DNA of 64,000 nt from Solimonas sp. (lineage in GTDB: Bacteria > Pseudomonadota > Gammaproteobacteria > Nevskiales > Nevskiaceae): positions 186,001-250,000 of the forward strand of contig JASBRP010000004.1 of assembly GCA_030149365.1 (NCBI GenBank), read 5' to 3'. Position numbers and translations under genes: made by a program. Each line of letters begins with the position of its first letter. The stretch's first letter is position 1. A model generated the notes under the pieces. It saw only the letters and a program-made list of their open reading frames with translations. It made no database searches and was not told the origin of the DNA. Positions 27,159 through 36,832 of the stretch are shown here, piece after piece.

Positions 27159-27262
27159 GACGGCAACCGGTGATCCAGGGCCGCACAGTAACCGGGTCCC
27201 CGGGGAAGGTGCGAGCAGCCTAGGGCGGTGGCGCCCCAGGGCATACCCCTCCGCCGGGGGGA

Positions 27263-27922
27263 TCAGGCCCGGCGGCGCTTGCCGGCCCCGGCGCGCGGGG
27301 GCTCGCCGGCGCTTTCCCGCAGCAGCAGGCCGATGGCCCGCCGAGCCTTGTCCGGCTGCGGGTGGAAGCCGCCGATCAGGCCGGAGTAGAGGAAGTGCTC
27401 ACCCACGCTGACCATGGCCTCCACCAGGGTCTCCAGGTCGGCTGGCGGGCGGTAGCGCCCGGCGTCGATCTCCTGGCGGATCACCGCCATGTCGGCCTGC
27501 ACCAGGCGGCCGTGCACGCCGTCCGGGTGCGTGACCAGCCGGTACCCGGCCTGGCCTTCATGCTCCAGGAAGCGGCGCAACGGCACCGCCGTGGCGATCA
27601 CCTCCACCTGCTCGCCGAAGATAGCCTCCAGGCGCGCCACTCCCTGGCCGGCGGCGCGGGCGGCCGCGCGCTCCAGGGTCTGCTGTGTCAGCGACCAGAT
27701 CACGTCCACCAGCAGGCGATCCCGGTCGCCGATCCAGCGATACAGCGTGGCCCGCGCGATGCCCAGCTGCAGCGCCAGCTGGTTCATGTCCAGTTTCTCG
27801 CCCGCCAGGTAGATCCGCCGCGCTGCCCGGAACATGTCCGCCGGCGTGGCAGGGGCCGCATGGCTGCGCTGCAGCGCCGGGATCGGCGCGATCTGGGCGG
27901 GCTTTGGGGAGCTGGGGGACAT
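27263..27922 (-). CDS. TetR family regulator, QsdR-type
   Basis: 219 residues from ATG 27922; a frame extension to 27982 would cross the palindrome. N-terminal HTH (MNQLALQLGIARATLYRWIGDRDRLL), then a C-terminal domain with HPDGVHGRLVQ and DLETLVEAMVSVGEHFLYSGLIGG, resembling the QsdR C-terminal family. The tail is Arg/Ala-rich. QsdR in Rhodococcus controls lactone degradation; that role should not be assumed here. A dyad lies just upstream. Confidence 0.82.
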   Translation of the reverse strand: MSPSSPKPAQIAPIPALQRSHAAPATPADMFRAARRIYLAGEKLDMNQLALQLGIARATLYRWIGDRDRLLVDVIWSLTQQTLERAAARAAGQGVARLEAIFGEQVEVIATAVPLRRFLEHEGQAGYRLVTHPDGVHGRLVQADMAVIRQEIDAGRYRPPADLETLVEAMVSVGEHFLYSGLIGGFHPQPDKARRAIGLLLRESAGEPPRAGAGKRRRA

Positions 27923-27944
27923 GCCGACAGCATACGGCGGGTGA

Positions 27945-27999
27945 TGAGACACGAGCAATATCGTGTATTGACGACGAGACACTGGTGGCGTAGTGTCTC
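27945..27999. promoter_or_regulatory. Putative QsdR-type operator: three GAGACAC half-sites
   Basis: GAGACACT (27976-27983) and AGTGTCTC (27992-27999) form a perfect 8-bp inverted repeat with an 8-base spacer. A third half-site, TGAGACAC, is at 27945-27952, 31 bases away in direct orientation. They lie directly upstream of the TetR gene and face the plus-strand leader ending at the 28080 terminator. Confidence 0.55.
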
Positions 28000-28079
28000 A
28001 TTCATGGGCTGCCGCAACGGCGGCCAGGAATATTCAGGGAGCCTCCCGTCGGCGCCTCCCGTGATGGTCGTGGGGCTCG

Positions 28080-28110
28080 GCCCGGCGTCGCACACGCCGG
28101 GCCTTTTTTT
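28080..28110 (+). terminator. Rho-independent terminator on plus strand with no obvious gene before it
   Basis: A 9-bp perfect stem (28080-28088 / 28094-28102), 5-base loop and a CT7 tract. No convincing plus-strand gene ends here: only about 80 bases separate it from the palindromic operator at 27976-27999. It may end a short RNA or attenuate a leader. Confidence 0.8.
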
Positions 28111-28241
28111 ATTCAGCGGCAGGGAGTGTGGGAAGCATCCGAGCCCTTGAAGCCCGATGCGCACTCAGCGTTGCGCAACCATGGCGTAAGATCACGAGCA
28201 TCAAGGCTTTGTCATGCATTGCGCCCTGCGGAAACGTCGTC

Positions 28242-28751
28242 ATGGAAATCGAGATCCGCTGTGCAAGGGCTGCCGACTTCGAGTCCATCTTCGATCTGCT
28301 TAAGGCCTGCGTCGCTGGGATGAGAAATCGAGGAATCGATCAGTGGGATGAGGTCTATCCCAGCAGGGAAGCCGTCGATGCAGATATCAAAGGCGGGAAT
28401 GCGGTTGTGGCGGTCGTAGATCAAGCAATCGCAGGCTTCGCGGTTCTGGACGAGCATCAGGAGCCCGAGTATGGACAGGTGCCGTGGAGCATCGCGGGCC
28501 GTGCAGCTGTTATCCATCGCATGATGGTTGCGCCCGCTGTCGAGGGGCGTGGGATCGCCCGGGCACTGATGAGCTTCCTCGAGGCCCGCGCAAGTTCAGC
28601 AGGACACGATACGATCAGGCTGGACGCCTTTGTGAACAACCCGCGGGCTTTACGGTTCTACGAGCGTTGTGACTATCGTCGAGCGGGGCTGGTTCGCTTC
28701 AGAAAAGGCGAATTTTTCTGCTTTGAGAAGAGTCTCGGATGTCCCAGCTGA
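28242..28751 (+). CDS. GNAT family N-acetyltransferase
   Basis: 169 residues from ATG 28242; the frame is open to 28128 but the extra residues are not family-like. Acetyl-CoA loop in HRMMVAPAVEGRGIARAL (about 91-108) and the C-terminal NNPRALRFYERCDYRRAG block are typical of GNAT. The substrate is unknown. Codons are noticeably less GC-rich at third positions than in the neighbours, suggesting recent acquisition. It stands alone, convergent with the enoyl-CoA isomerase gene. Confidence 0.88.
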   Translation: MEIEIRCARAADFESIFDLLKACVAGMRNRGIDQWDEVYPSREAVDADIKGGNAVVAVVDQAIAGFAVLDEHQEPEYGQVPWSIAGRAAVIHRMMVAPAVEGRGIARALMSFLEARASSAGHDTIRLDAFVNNPRALRFYERCDYRRAGLVRFRKGEFFCFEKSLGCPS

Positions 28752-28787
28752 CTTCCCGTTTACACGACGACGGTCGAATAGCCGGTC

Positions 28788-29588
28788 TCAGCTTTTCCTG
28801 TACACCGGCTTGCGCTTCTCCAGAAAGGCATTCACGCCCTCCGTGAATTCGTCGTAGTGCCCGCACTCACCCTGCAGCCGGCGCTCGATCTGCAGCGATT
28901 CCTCCAGCGTGCTGCCATCCCCCGCGTAGATCGCCTGCTTGATGCGCTCCAGCGCCGCGGCCGGGCCGTTGGCGAGCTTGCGGGCCAGGGTCAGGGCGGT
29001 GGGCAGCAGCTGTTCGTCGTCCACCACGTCCCAGACCAGGCCCCAAGCCAGTGCTTTTTCGGCGGGCAGCTTCTCGCCGAGCATCGCCATGCCCATGGCG
29101 CGCTGCAGGCCGACCAGGCGCGGCAGCACCCAGGTGCCGCCGGCGTCGGGGATCAGGCCGATGTTGACGAAGGCCTGCAGGAAATAGGCGGAGCGGGCGC
29201 AGACGGTGAGGTCGGCCATCAGGCCGAGATTGGCGCCGGCGCCGGCGGCGATGCCGTTGATCGCGGAGATGATCGGCTTGGGCAGCGCGCGCATCTTCAG
29301 GATCAGCGGGTTGTAGAAATCCTCCAGGGCCTGGCCCGGGTCCAGGCGGCCCTGTGCGTCGCGCGGTGTCATCGCCAGCGAGGCGGCAAGGTCGGCGCCG
29401 GAGCAGAAGGCCTTGCCCTCGCCGGTGAGCACGATGGCGCGCACGGCGGCATCGGCTCCGGCGCGGACGAAGGCATCGTCCAGCTCGGCCAGCATCTGCC
29501 CGGTGATGGCGTTGTAGACCTTGGGGCGGTTGAAGCGGATGACGGCGACGCCGTCATCCGCTGCGTAAAGGATTTCCTGGTAGTCCAC
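28788..29588 (-). CDS. Enoyl-CoA hydratase/isomerase, PaaG-like
   Basis: 266 residues of crotonase fold. The oxyanion segments FCSGADLA and NGIAAGAGANLGL are present, but neither of the two hydratase Glu residues is conserved: GAGANLG replaces GGGCELA, and the second Glu position holds a hydrophobic residue. The motif IPDAGGTWVLPRLVG is that of PaaG-type isomerases, which use an Asp. I therefore favour double-bond isomerisation over hydration. Last gene of the catabolic operon, 22 bases after the acyl-CoA dehydrogenase. Confidence 0.88.
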   Translation of the reverse strand: MDYQEILYAADDGVAVIRFNRPKVYNAITGQMLAELDDAFVRAGADAAVRAIVLTGEGKAFCSGADLAASLAMTPRDAQGRLDPGQALEDFYNPLILKMRALPKPIISAINGIAAGAGANLGLMADLTVCARSAYFLQAFVNIGLIPDAGGTWVLPRLVGLQRAMGMAMLGEKLPAEKALAWGLVWDVVDDEQLLPTALTLARKLANGPAAALERIKQAIYAGDGSTLEESLQIERRLQGECGHYDEFTEGVNAFLEKRKPVYRKS

Positions 29589-29610
29589 GCCGCTCTCCTG
29601 TGCCGTGGAA

Positions 29611-30750
29611 TCAGTCGAGCGTCGAGCGCGCGATGATTTCCTTCATGATTTCCGAGGTGCCGGCCAGGATGCGATGGATGCGCTCATCCTGGTACATGCG
29701 GCAGATCGGGTATTCCTCCATGTAGCCGGCGCCGCCGTGCAGCTGTACGCCCTCGTCCACCATGCGGCCCTGCAGCTCGCTGGTGTAGAGCTTGGCACGG
29801 GCGGCATCAGTGGGGTCCAGCTTGCCGAGGTTGTGCTGCTCCACGCAGCGGTCCACGTAGACCTGGGCGATGTCCAGCTCGGCGTCCAGCGAGGCTAGCT
29901 TGAAGCGGGTGTTCTGCATCTTCGACAGGGGCTTGCCGAAGACCTTGCGGCTGCGCACGAATTCCTTGGTCACGTCCAGCGCGGCGCGGGCGCCGGAGAC
30001 GTTGCCGGCGGCGGCGATCAGGCGCTCCTCGGCCAGGCCCTTCATCAGCTGGTAGAAGCCGGCGTGCGGCTGGCCCAGCACGTTGGCCTTGGGCACCTTC
30101 ACGTCACGGAAGAACAGCTCGGAGGTGTCCTGCGACTTCATGCCCATCTTCTTGAGCATGCGGCCGCGCTCGAAGCCTTCCATGCCGCGCTCCACCAGGA
30201 ACAGCGTCACGCCGTGCGGGTTCTCCGGGTGGGTCTTGGCGGCCACGATCACCACGTCGGCCAGGATGCCGTTGGAGATGTAGGTCTTGGAGCCGTTGAG
30301 CAGCCAATGGTCGCCCTTGTCCTCGGCGCGGGCCTTCATGCCGGCGAGATCGGAGCCGGCGTCCGGCTCGGTCATGGCGATGGCCATGATCTTCTCGCCG
30401 CTCATGATGCCGGGATAGAAGCGCTGCTTCTGCTCCTCGGTGCCGAAATGCTCGAGATACGGCGCCACCAGGCGGCTGTGCAGCGTGATGAAGTAGCCGC
30501 TGTCGCCGTGCAGCGCGTTTTCCTCGATCAGGATCTGCTCGTAGCGGAAGTCCTTCAGGCCCAGGCCGCCGTACTTCTCGTCGATCCACATGCAGAGATA
30601 GCCCGCCTCGCCAGCCTTGAGGAAGGCCTCGCGGTCAACGATGCCGGCTTCACGCCAGCGCTCGCTGTGCGGGCGGATCTCGGTCTGGAAGAACTTGCGG
30701 GCGGAATCGCGAAAGAGCTCCATGTCGGAGTCAAGGGCAGGACGTTTCAT
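29611..30750 (-). CDS. Acyl-CoA dehydrogenase
   Basis: 379 residues. FAD- and acyl-binding motifs are typical of the family: AMTEPDAGSDLAGM (about 129-142), NGSKTYISNG, and C-terminal LHGGAGYMEEYPICRMYQDERIHRIL-AGTSEI. It oxidises an acyl-CoA to the trans-2-enoyl-CoA with electron transfer flavoprotein as acceptor. Lack of Glu in the AGTSEI loop suggests that the catalytic base sits earlier, as in isovaleryl- or long-chain-type enzymes. Its first 15 codons are duplicated upstream at 30851-30895. Confidence 0.92.
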   Translation of the reverse strand: MKRPALDSDMELFRDSARKFFQTEIRPHSERWREAGIVDREAFLKAGEAGYLCMWIDEKYGGLGLKDFRYEQILIEENALHGDSGYFITLHSRLVAPYLEHFGTEEQKQRFYPGIMSGEKIMAIAMTEPDAGSDLAGMKARAEDKGDHWLLNGSKTYISNGILADVVIVAAKTHPENPHGVTLFLVERGMEGFERGRMLKKMGMKSQDTSELFFRDVKVPKANVLGQPHAGFYQLMKGLAEERLIAAAGNVSGARAALDVTKEFVRSRKVFGKPLSKMQNTRFKLASLDAELDIAQVYVDRCVEQHNLGKLDPTDAARAKLYTSELQGRMVDEGVQLHGGAGYMEEYPICRMYQDERIHRILAGTSEIMKEIIARSTLD

Positions 30751-30802
30751 GATGATTATCTCTATTGGGAAATGTGTGGCGATTCCACGGCGATTCGCGA
30801 CG

Positions 30803-30895
30803 CTAAGATCCCCAGCTGCGCTGGGGCCCCTCCACGCTGCTCACGCCGTTATCCCGAAACAGCTCCATGTCGGAGTCGAGAGCAGGGCGTTTCAT
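30803..30895 (-). pseudogene. Remnant of a second acyl-CoA dehydrogenase 5' end
   Basis: Starting at ATG 30895, the first 15 codons encode exactly the same residues (MKRPALDSDMELFRD) as the intact gene at 30750, with five nucleotide differences, all synonymous. After that the homology stops abruptly and the frame ends at TAG 30803-30805. The synonymous-only divergence implies that this was the start of a once functional homologue, later deleted. It begins 10 bases after the stop of the acetoacetate-decarboxylase-like gene. Confidence 0.75.
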
Positions 30896-30905
30896 GGGAA
30901 GGACC

Positions 30906-31595
30906 TTATTTGCGATTGATGATCTTGGAGACCGGGAAGGTCATGCGGAAACGGGGGACTTCCACCGTCAGCAGGGTCTTGGCGCGGCCGAGATTGGGGA
31001 ACATAGCGGCATCGGCGCGGGCGCGCATCGTCCGCGCCGGCTTGATCCAGCCACGGGCCGAGGGCGTGTAGACGAAGGTCTTGCCGTCGTAGTGCTGGCC
31101 CAGCGTTCGCAGGGACTTGGGGATCAGCGCGCTCAGGAAGGGAATCCAGAACGGGTAGCTCTTGAACTCCAGCTCGGCGAACACGCGGCCGTCGCGGGAC
31201 AGGGTCACGCGGTCCACGCCCTGGTCGCCGTAGCGCACGTCGAAGTCCGCCAGCTCCTTGGGGATACCCCAGTTGTTGCGGCCGTTGACCACGCTGTCCA
31301 TGGTCGAGACGAAGATGCGGCTGATCGACAGGTGACGCTGGCCGTCCTCGAAGGGAAAGCTGCCGGGGATGAACAGCAGCTCGTGGTAGGGGCCGGCGTC
31401 CGAGCTCTGGTAATCCACGAACATCAGCCAGCCGTAGGGCGAGCGGCCGCGCTTGCCGAGCAGGGTCTTGGGCAGGAACGTGTCCTGCACCTTGCTGTCG
31501 GGCGAGAAGCGCAGCATGGCAATGTAGCCGCGGCCGACCAGGTCCCAGGGGGCGGGGGCCTGGATGACGGCGGGGGTGGAGAGGGGGGCGTTCAC
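30906..31595 (-). CDS. Acetoacetate decarboxylase family protein
   Basis: 229 residues from GTG 31595, which has AGGA nine bases upstream; an ATG at 31604 is also possible but abuts that AGGA. Motifs such as GYIAMLRFSP, FVDYQSSDAGPYHELLFIPG and NNWGIPKELADF fit the ADC family. The WGIPKE Lys-Glu pair aligns with the active-site region; I cannot confirm the Schiff-base Lys from sequence alone. The family includes decarboxylases, aldolases and dehydratases. It lies in the catabolic cluster between the SDR and acyl-CoA dehydrogenase. Confidence 0.8.
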   Translation of the reverse strand: MNAPLSTPAVIQAPAPWDLVGRGYIAMLRFSPDSKVQDTFLPKTLLGKRGRSPYGWLMFVDYQSSDAGPYHELLFIPGSFPFEDGQRHLSISRIFVSTMDSVVNGRNNWGIPKELADFDVRYGDQGVDRVTLSRDGRVFAELEFKSYPFWIPFLSALIPKSLRTLGQHYDGKTFVYTPSARGWIKPARTMRARADAAMFPNLGRAKTLLTVEVPRFRMTFPVSKIINRK

Positions 31596-31619
31596 GATAA
31601 GCATTCCTGAAAGTGATTT

Positions 31620-31643
31620 CCCTCTCCCGCTTGCGGGAGGGGG
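31620..31643. repeat. CCCTCTCCCGC/GCGGGAG intergenic palindrome, copy 1
   Basis: Near-perfect inverted repeat with a 2-base loop, followed by a GGGGTTGGGGG tail. Same family as the elements at 6924-6949 and 31744-31769. Confidence 0.75.
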
Positions 31644-31707
31644 GTTGGGGGACGAGGGCATGGATGCCCGAGGTAGGGCAACGCAGGAGCAGTTGCCGAG
31701 AGGGTGT

Positions 31708-31729
31708 CTGTAAATAATGGGATTTACAG
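31708..31729. promoter_or_regulatory. AT-rich perfect inverted repeat CTGTAAAT-N6-ATTTACAG
   Basis: The 8-bp arms at 31708-31715 and 31722-31729 stand out from the GC-rich surroundings. They lie between the SDR stop (31784) and the ADC-like start (31595), framed by two C/G-rich palindromes. It may be an operator for an internal promoter or part of the repeat element. Confidence 0.45.
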
Positions 31730-31743
31730 CCCCTCTCTCCCGG

Positions 31744-31769
31744 CCTCTCCCCCGCAGGCGGGGGAGAGG
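31744..31769. repeat. CCTCTCCCCCGC/GCGGGGGAGAGG palindrome, copy 2
   Basis: Perfect 12-bp arms with a 2-base loop, in inverted orientation to copy 1 at 31620-31643, so the two copies bracket about 100 bp. It lies just 3' of the SDR gene and may act as a transcript 3' boundary. Confidence 0.75.
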
Positions 31770-31783
31770 AGACAAGCAGTGCT

Positions 31784-32547
<764 letters not shown>

Positions 32548-32551
<4 letters not shown>

Positions 32552-34230
32552 GCTGTGGTCTCCAGGACTCTTTGTGTTTCTGAGGGGCGCGTAGCCTGGC
32601 CCATGTGGGCCTTTTCCGCCCCGCCCGCAAGGGTGAGGGCGGCGCCCTTCTCGCCGATCATGGTCGAGGGGGCGTTGGTGTTGGAGCCGTTGAGGGTCGG
32701 CATGATCGAGGCATCGATCACGCGCAGCCCCTGCAGGCCGTGCACGCGCAACTGCGGGTCCACCACCGCCATCGGGTCCACGCCCATCTTGCAGGTGCCC
32801 ACGGGGTGGAAGTTGGAGCCGGCGTTGCGGCGTACCCAATCCTCGAGCTCGGCGTCGCTCTGCACCGCCGGGCCGGGCGACAGCTCCTCGCCGCGGTGCG
32901 GATCGAAGGCGGCCTGCGCCAGGATGCGGCGCATGGCGCGCACGCCGGCCACCAGGCGGGTGACGTCGCGCTTCTGGCTGAGGAAGTTGCCGTCAATCCG
33001 CGGCGGCGCCAGCGGGTCGGCGCTGGCCAGGCCCACGCGGCCGCGCGCCAGCGGCCGCAGGTCGCAGACAAACGCGATGTAGCGGTAGTCCAGCATCGCC
33101 GCCAGGCGGAAGCCGTTCTCGACGTTGGCGGTGGGCGCGAAGTGGCACTGCAGGTCGGGGATCGGCTCGTCGGCCGAGGACTTGAAGAAGCCGCCGGTCT
33201 CCACCACGTTGCTGCTGAGCTCGCCCTTGCGCTGGAACAGGTACTGGAACAGACTGCGCAGCGAGCGCAGCAAGGATGTGGGATGCCAGGAGATCGGCGC
33301 GCGGCTGCGGGCCTTGGTCTCGATGATGACGTCGAGATGGTCCTGCAGGTTCTCGCCCACGCCCGGCAGCTCGTGGCGCACCGGGATGCCGTGCTTCTCC
33401 AGCTCCGCGCGCGGGCCGATGCCCGAAAGCAGCAGCAACTGCGGAGACTGGAAGGCGCCGGCCGACAGGATCACCTCGCGCTGCGCGCGGATCTCCTCGT
33501 CGCGGCCATCGCGGCGCAGCTTCACGCCCACGGCGCGCTTGCCCTCCAGCAATACCTGCAACGCCTGCGCGCCGGTGAGGATGGTCAGGTTGGGGCGGTT
33601 GCGCACCTCGGGAGTCAGGTAGGCGCGGGCATTGCTCCAGCGCTCTCCGTCCTTCTGGAAGACCTTGAACGTGCCGAAGCCTTCCTGCTCGGCGCCGTTG
33701 AAGTCGTCGTTGCGCATGTGGCCGCACTGCTGCGCGGCCTCGATGAAGGTCTCGCTCAACGGACTGGTGTAGCGGCGCTCGGTGACGTTGAGCGGGCCAC
33801 CCTGGCCATGGAAGCGCTGGTCGCGCGCCGCCAGCGGAGCCTGGTAGTTCTCGGAGCGCACGAAGTAGGGCAGCACCTCGTCATAGGACCAGCCCTCGCA
33901 GCCAAGCTCGGCCCAGTGGTCGTAATCCCAGGCATGGCCGCGGGTGCAGACCGTGGCGTTGATGCTGCTGCTGCCGCCCAGCACCTTGCCGCGCGGCTGG
34001 TGGATGCGCCGGCCCGCGCAATGCGGCTGCGGCTCGGTCCAGAAATTCCAGTTGGCGAACCAGCCGCGCACCAGCGCGACCACGCCCAGCGGCATGTGGA
34101 TCAGCGGATTGGTGTCGTCCGGCCCGGCTTCCAGCAGGCAGACGCGCTGCTGCCCGTCCGCCGACAGGCGGTTGGCGACGACGCAGCCGGCAGAGCCGGC
34201 CCCGACAACGATGTAGTCGTACTCGGCCAC
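32548..34230 (-). CDS. GMC family alcohol/choline dehydrogenase
   Basis: 560 residues. FAD-binding [16 protein letters not shown] at the N-terminus, GMC signature 1 around [18 protein letters not shown], signature 2 [16 protein letters not shown], and a C-terminal [11 protein letters not shown]...[11 protein letters not shown]...[14 protein letters not shown] with the catalytic His and Asn. It is similar to AlkJ/BetA-type enzymes that oxidise primary alcohols. In this cluster it probably oxidises the alcohol released by the neighbouring esterase, or alkanols from AlkB. Translationally coupled to the SDR gene. Confidence 0.92.
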
Positions 34231-34273
34231 GGCTCTCTCCTGGCGTTGCGCTACGGGAAACCTTGGGTCTTGC

Positions 34274-35203
34274 TCAGGCGCCGCGACGCTGGGGCGTGGC
34301 GCCTGCGGCCAGGGTGGCTTTCGCGAAATCCGCGAGCTTACCTATCGCTTCGTCGGCGTCGCCCAGGATGCCCGCCTGCAGGTGGAAGTCATGCCACAGG
34401 CCGGGGTAGACCTGCAGCGTGACCGGCACCTTGGCTTGCGTCAGCGCCTTCTCCAGGCGCAGCGTGTCGTCCAGCAGGATTTCGTCCTCGCCGCTCTGCA
34501 GGATCACCGGCGGCAGGCCGCGCAGGTCGGCGAACAGCGGCGAGCACAGCGGGTGGTCGGTCGGTACGCGGCCGACATAGGCCGCTGCCCAGCGCTGCAG
34601 CGACGGCTGCGACAGCATCGGATCGACCGCGGCCTTGCTGGCCATGGTGGAGGCGCTGCAGCCGACGTCGCCCCAGGGCGAGATCAGCAGCAGGGCCGCC
34701 GCCGGCGGCAGGCCGGCATCGCGCAGGCTCAGCGCCGTGGCCAGCGCCAGGCCGCCGCCGGCGGAGTCGCCGGCCAGCACGATGCGCGTGTGCCCTTCAT
34801 CCAGCAGCGCTCGGTAGGCGGACACCGCGTCGTTAAGCGCGGCGGGGTAGGGATGCTCCGGCGCCAGGCGGTAGTCCAGCGCGAACACCGACAGGCCGCT
34901 GGCCTTGGCCAGCGTGGCGCTCAGCGGGCGATGCGAGTCCAGCGAGCCGACGCAGTAGCCGCCGCCGTGCAGGAACAGGATCACGCCGTCCTGCGAGGCA
35001 GGCCCGGAAGGCTGCAGGGTTTCGCCGGGCGCGGAGCCGAGCATGCGCGGGCTCACGCGCACGTCGCGCGGCACGCGCGTGGCAACGCCGAGCAGCTTGA
35101 GCATGCGGCGCTGCGAGTGGATGGACAGCGAGGGCCCGAGCATCGGCTTGAGCGTCAGCCGCACCACCACGCGCAGCGTGTTGCGAAGAAGGGTGCCGGA
35201 CAT
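34274..35203 (-). CDS. HSL-type alpha/beta hydrolase (esterase)
   Basis: 309 residues. HGGGYCVG (79-86) oxyanion motif, Ser147 in GDSAGGG, Asp in the SGEDEILLDD block and His in GLWHDFHL make a complete hormone-sensitive-lipase-family triad. It is 9 bases downstream of the monooxygenase gene. Coupling with a Baeyer-Villiger-type enzyme suggests hydrolysis of the ester or lactone that the monooxygenase makes. Substrate not known. Confidence 0.9.
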   Translation of the reverse strand: MSGTLLRNTLRVVVRLTLKPMLGPSLSIHSQRRMLKLLGVATRVPRDVRVSPRMLGSAPGETLQPSGPASQDGVILFLHGGGYCVGSLDSHRPLSATLAKASGLSVFALDYRLAPEHPYPAALNDAVSAYRALLDEGHTRIVLAGDSAGGGLALATALSLRDAGLPPAAALLLISPWGDVGCSASTMASKAAVDPMLSQPSLQRWAAAYVGRVPTDHPLCSPLFADLRGLPPVILQSGEDEILLDDTLRLEKALTQAKVPVTLQVYPGLWHDFHLQAGILGDADEAIGKLADFAKATLAAGATPQRRGA

Positions 35204-35212
35204 GGGTTCTCC

Positions 35213-36715
35213 TCAGGCGGCGCGCGACAGCGTGGAGGCGGTCTCTTGCGGGGCAGTGCGGTAGGCGGCGAAGTCCGGCAGCTTGGTGCGGCGGCGGAAC
35301 TCCAGCATGGTGCCGACCCAGTTGTTGGTGTTGCGGCCCTCGGCAGTCTTGTACCAGCTCTGGCAGTTGCCGGAGTAGGTGGTCTCCGCGCTGCGGCGCT
35401 CGATCTCGGCGCGATAGGCGGCCTGCGCCTCGGCGCGCAGCTCGGCATAGCGCCAGCCCTGCTGCTGCTGCGCCTGCACCATCTGCACGATGTAGCGCTG
35501 CTGGCATTCCAGCATGTAGATGATGGAGCCCGAGCCGACATTGGTGTTGGGGCCGTACATCATGAAGAAGTTGGGGAAGCCGGAGACCGTCATGCCCAGG
35601 TAGGCCTCGGCGCCCTTGCTCCAGCTCTGGTGCAGGTCGCAGCCGGCCAGGCCGCGCAGGCTCATCGGCGCCAGGAAGTCGGTGGCGGTGAAGCCGGTGC
35701 CGTAGACCAGGGCGTCGACCTTGCGCAGCTTGCCGTCGGCGGTGATGACGCCGTCCTCGGTGATCTCGCGCACCGCGTCGCTGACCACTTCGACGTTGGG
35801 CCGCGCCATGGTCGGCAGCCAGTCATTGCTCAGCAGGATGCGCTTGCAGCCCACCGGAAAGTCCGGGGTCAGGCGCTTGCGCAACTCCGGGTCACGCACC
35901 TGGATGCGCATGTGCGCCTTGGCCAGCAGCGTCACCAGGCTCTCGATCCACTTGGTGCCGTTGTAGGCGTTGGCCAGCGTCTCGGTGATCAGGAAGATGC
36001 GCCAGCGGTCGATATCGTGGATCACCGGGAAGGTTTTCAGCAGCCACTGCGTGAACGGGCCGAAGGCCTTCTCGAACTTGGGGATGAACCAGCCCGGCGT
36101 GCGCTGGTAGACGTAGAGCTGGTCCACCTGCTTGGCGATCTCGGGCACGAACTGCACCGCGCTGGCGCCGGTGCCGATCACCGCCACGGACTTGCCCTTC
36201 AGGTCGAAAGAGTGGTCCCAGCGGGCGGAGTGGAAGGCCTTGCCCTTGAAGCGTTCCAGGCCCGGCAGCTTGGGATAGGCGGGGCGGTGCAACTGGCCCA
36301 CGCCGCTGACCAGGTGGCGCGCCTGGATGCGCTCGCCGTTGGCCAGCTGCAGTGTCCACAGGCCGCTGGCCTCGTCGAACTCGGCGCTCGCCGCCTCGGC
36401 ATTGAAGCGGAGATGCCGGCCCAGGTCGTACTTGCGCGTGACGTAGCGCTGGTACTCCAGGATCTCGGACTGCTTGCCGTAGCGGTAGGCCCAGGGGTAA
36501 TGCGGCTCGAAGGAGTACGAATACAGGTGCGAGGGGATGTCGCAGCCCGAGCCCGGATAGGTGTTCTCGCGCCAGGTGCCGCCGACCTCGTCCGCCTTCT
36601 CGAAGATGGTGAAGTTCTCGATGCCGGCCTGCTTCAGGTAATAGCCCAGGCCCAGGCCGCCAAAGCCGGCGCCGATGATGGCGACCTGCAGCGGTCCATT
36701 GGTGGTAGTGGCCAT
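35213..36715 (-). CDS. Flavin monooxygenase, Baeyer-Villiger type
   Basis: 500 residues from ATG 36715. FAD motif IIGAGFGGLGLG (about 12-23), the BVMO fingerprint FKGKAFHSARWDH (FxGxxxHxxxW) and an NADPH-binding GTGASA motif follow in the usual order. It should insert oxygen next to a ketone to give an ester or lactone. First gene of the minus-strand catabolic operon, divergent from an AraC regulator. The ketone could come from subterminal alkane oxidation, terpenoids or steroids. Confidence 0.9.
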   Translation of the reverse strand: MATTTNGPLQVAIIGAGFGGLGLGYYLKQAGIENFTIFEKADEVGGTWRENTYPGSGCDIPSHLYSYSFEPHYPWAYRYGKQSEILEYQRYVTRKYDLGRHLRFNAEAASAEFDEASGLWTLQLANGERIQARHLVSGVGQLHRPAYPKLPGLERFKGKAFHSARWDHSFDLKGKSVAVIGTGASAVQFVPEIAKQVDQLYVYQRTPGWFIPKFEKAFGPFTQWLLKTFPVIHDIDRWRIFLITETLANAYNGTKWIESLVTLLAKAHMRIQVRDPELRKRLTPDFPVGCKRILLSNDWLPTMARPNVEVVSDAVREITEDGVITADGKLRKVDALVYGTGFTATDFLAPMSLRGLAGCDLHQSWSKGAEAYLGMTVSGFPNFFMMYGPNTNVGSGSIIYMLECQQRYIVQMVQAQQQQGWRYAELRAEAQAAYRAEIERRSAETTYSGNCQSWYKTAEGRNTNNWVGTMLEFRRRTKLPDFAAYRTAPQETASTLSRAA

Positions 36716-36832
36716 GGTTCTCCTCGTCGTTCTGTTAACCGTGGGGCAGATCATGGCGATACCTGTCCCCTGCGTGGATGACGGGCACGGCCATTACATT
36801 GATAATTCCGGCCACGTCTCCAATCCCAGACT

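Noticed and set aside
27263..27922. Assigning QsdR a lactone-degradation role here
   Set aside because: Only the regulator domain type matches; no lactonase is encoded nearby.
34382..36781. Plus-strand open frame of 799 codons
   Set aside because: Antisense to the esterase and Baeyer-Villiger monooxygenase genes; no motif or ribosome-binding site.
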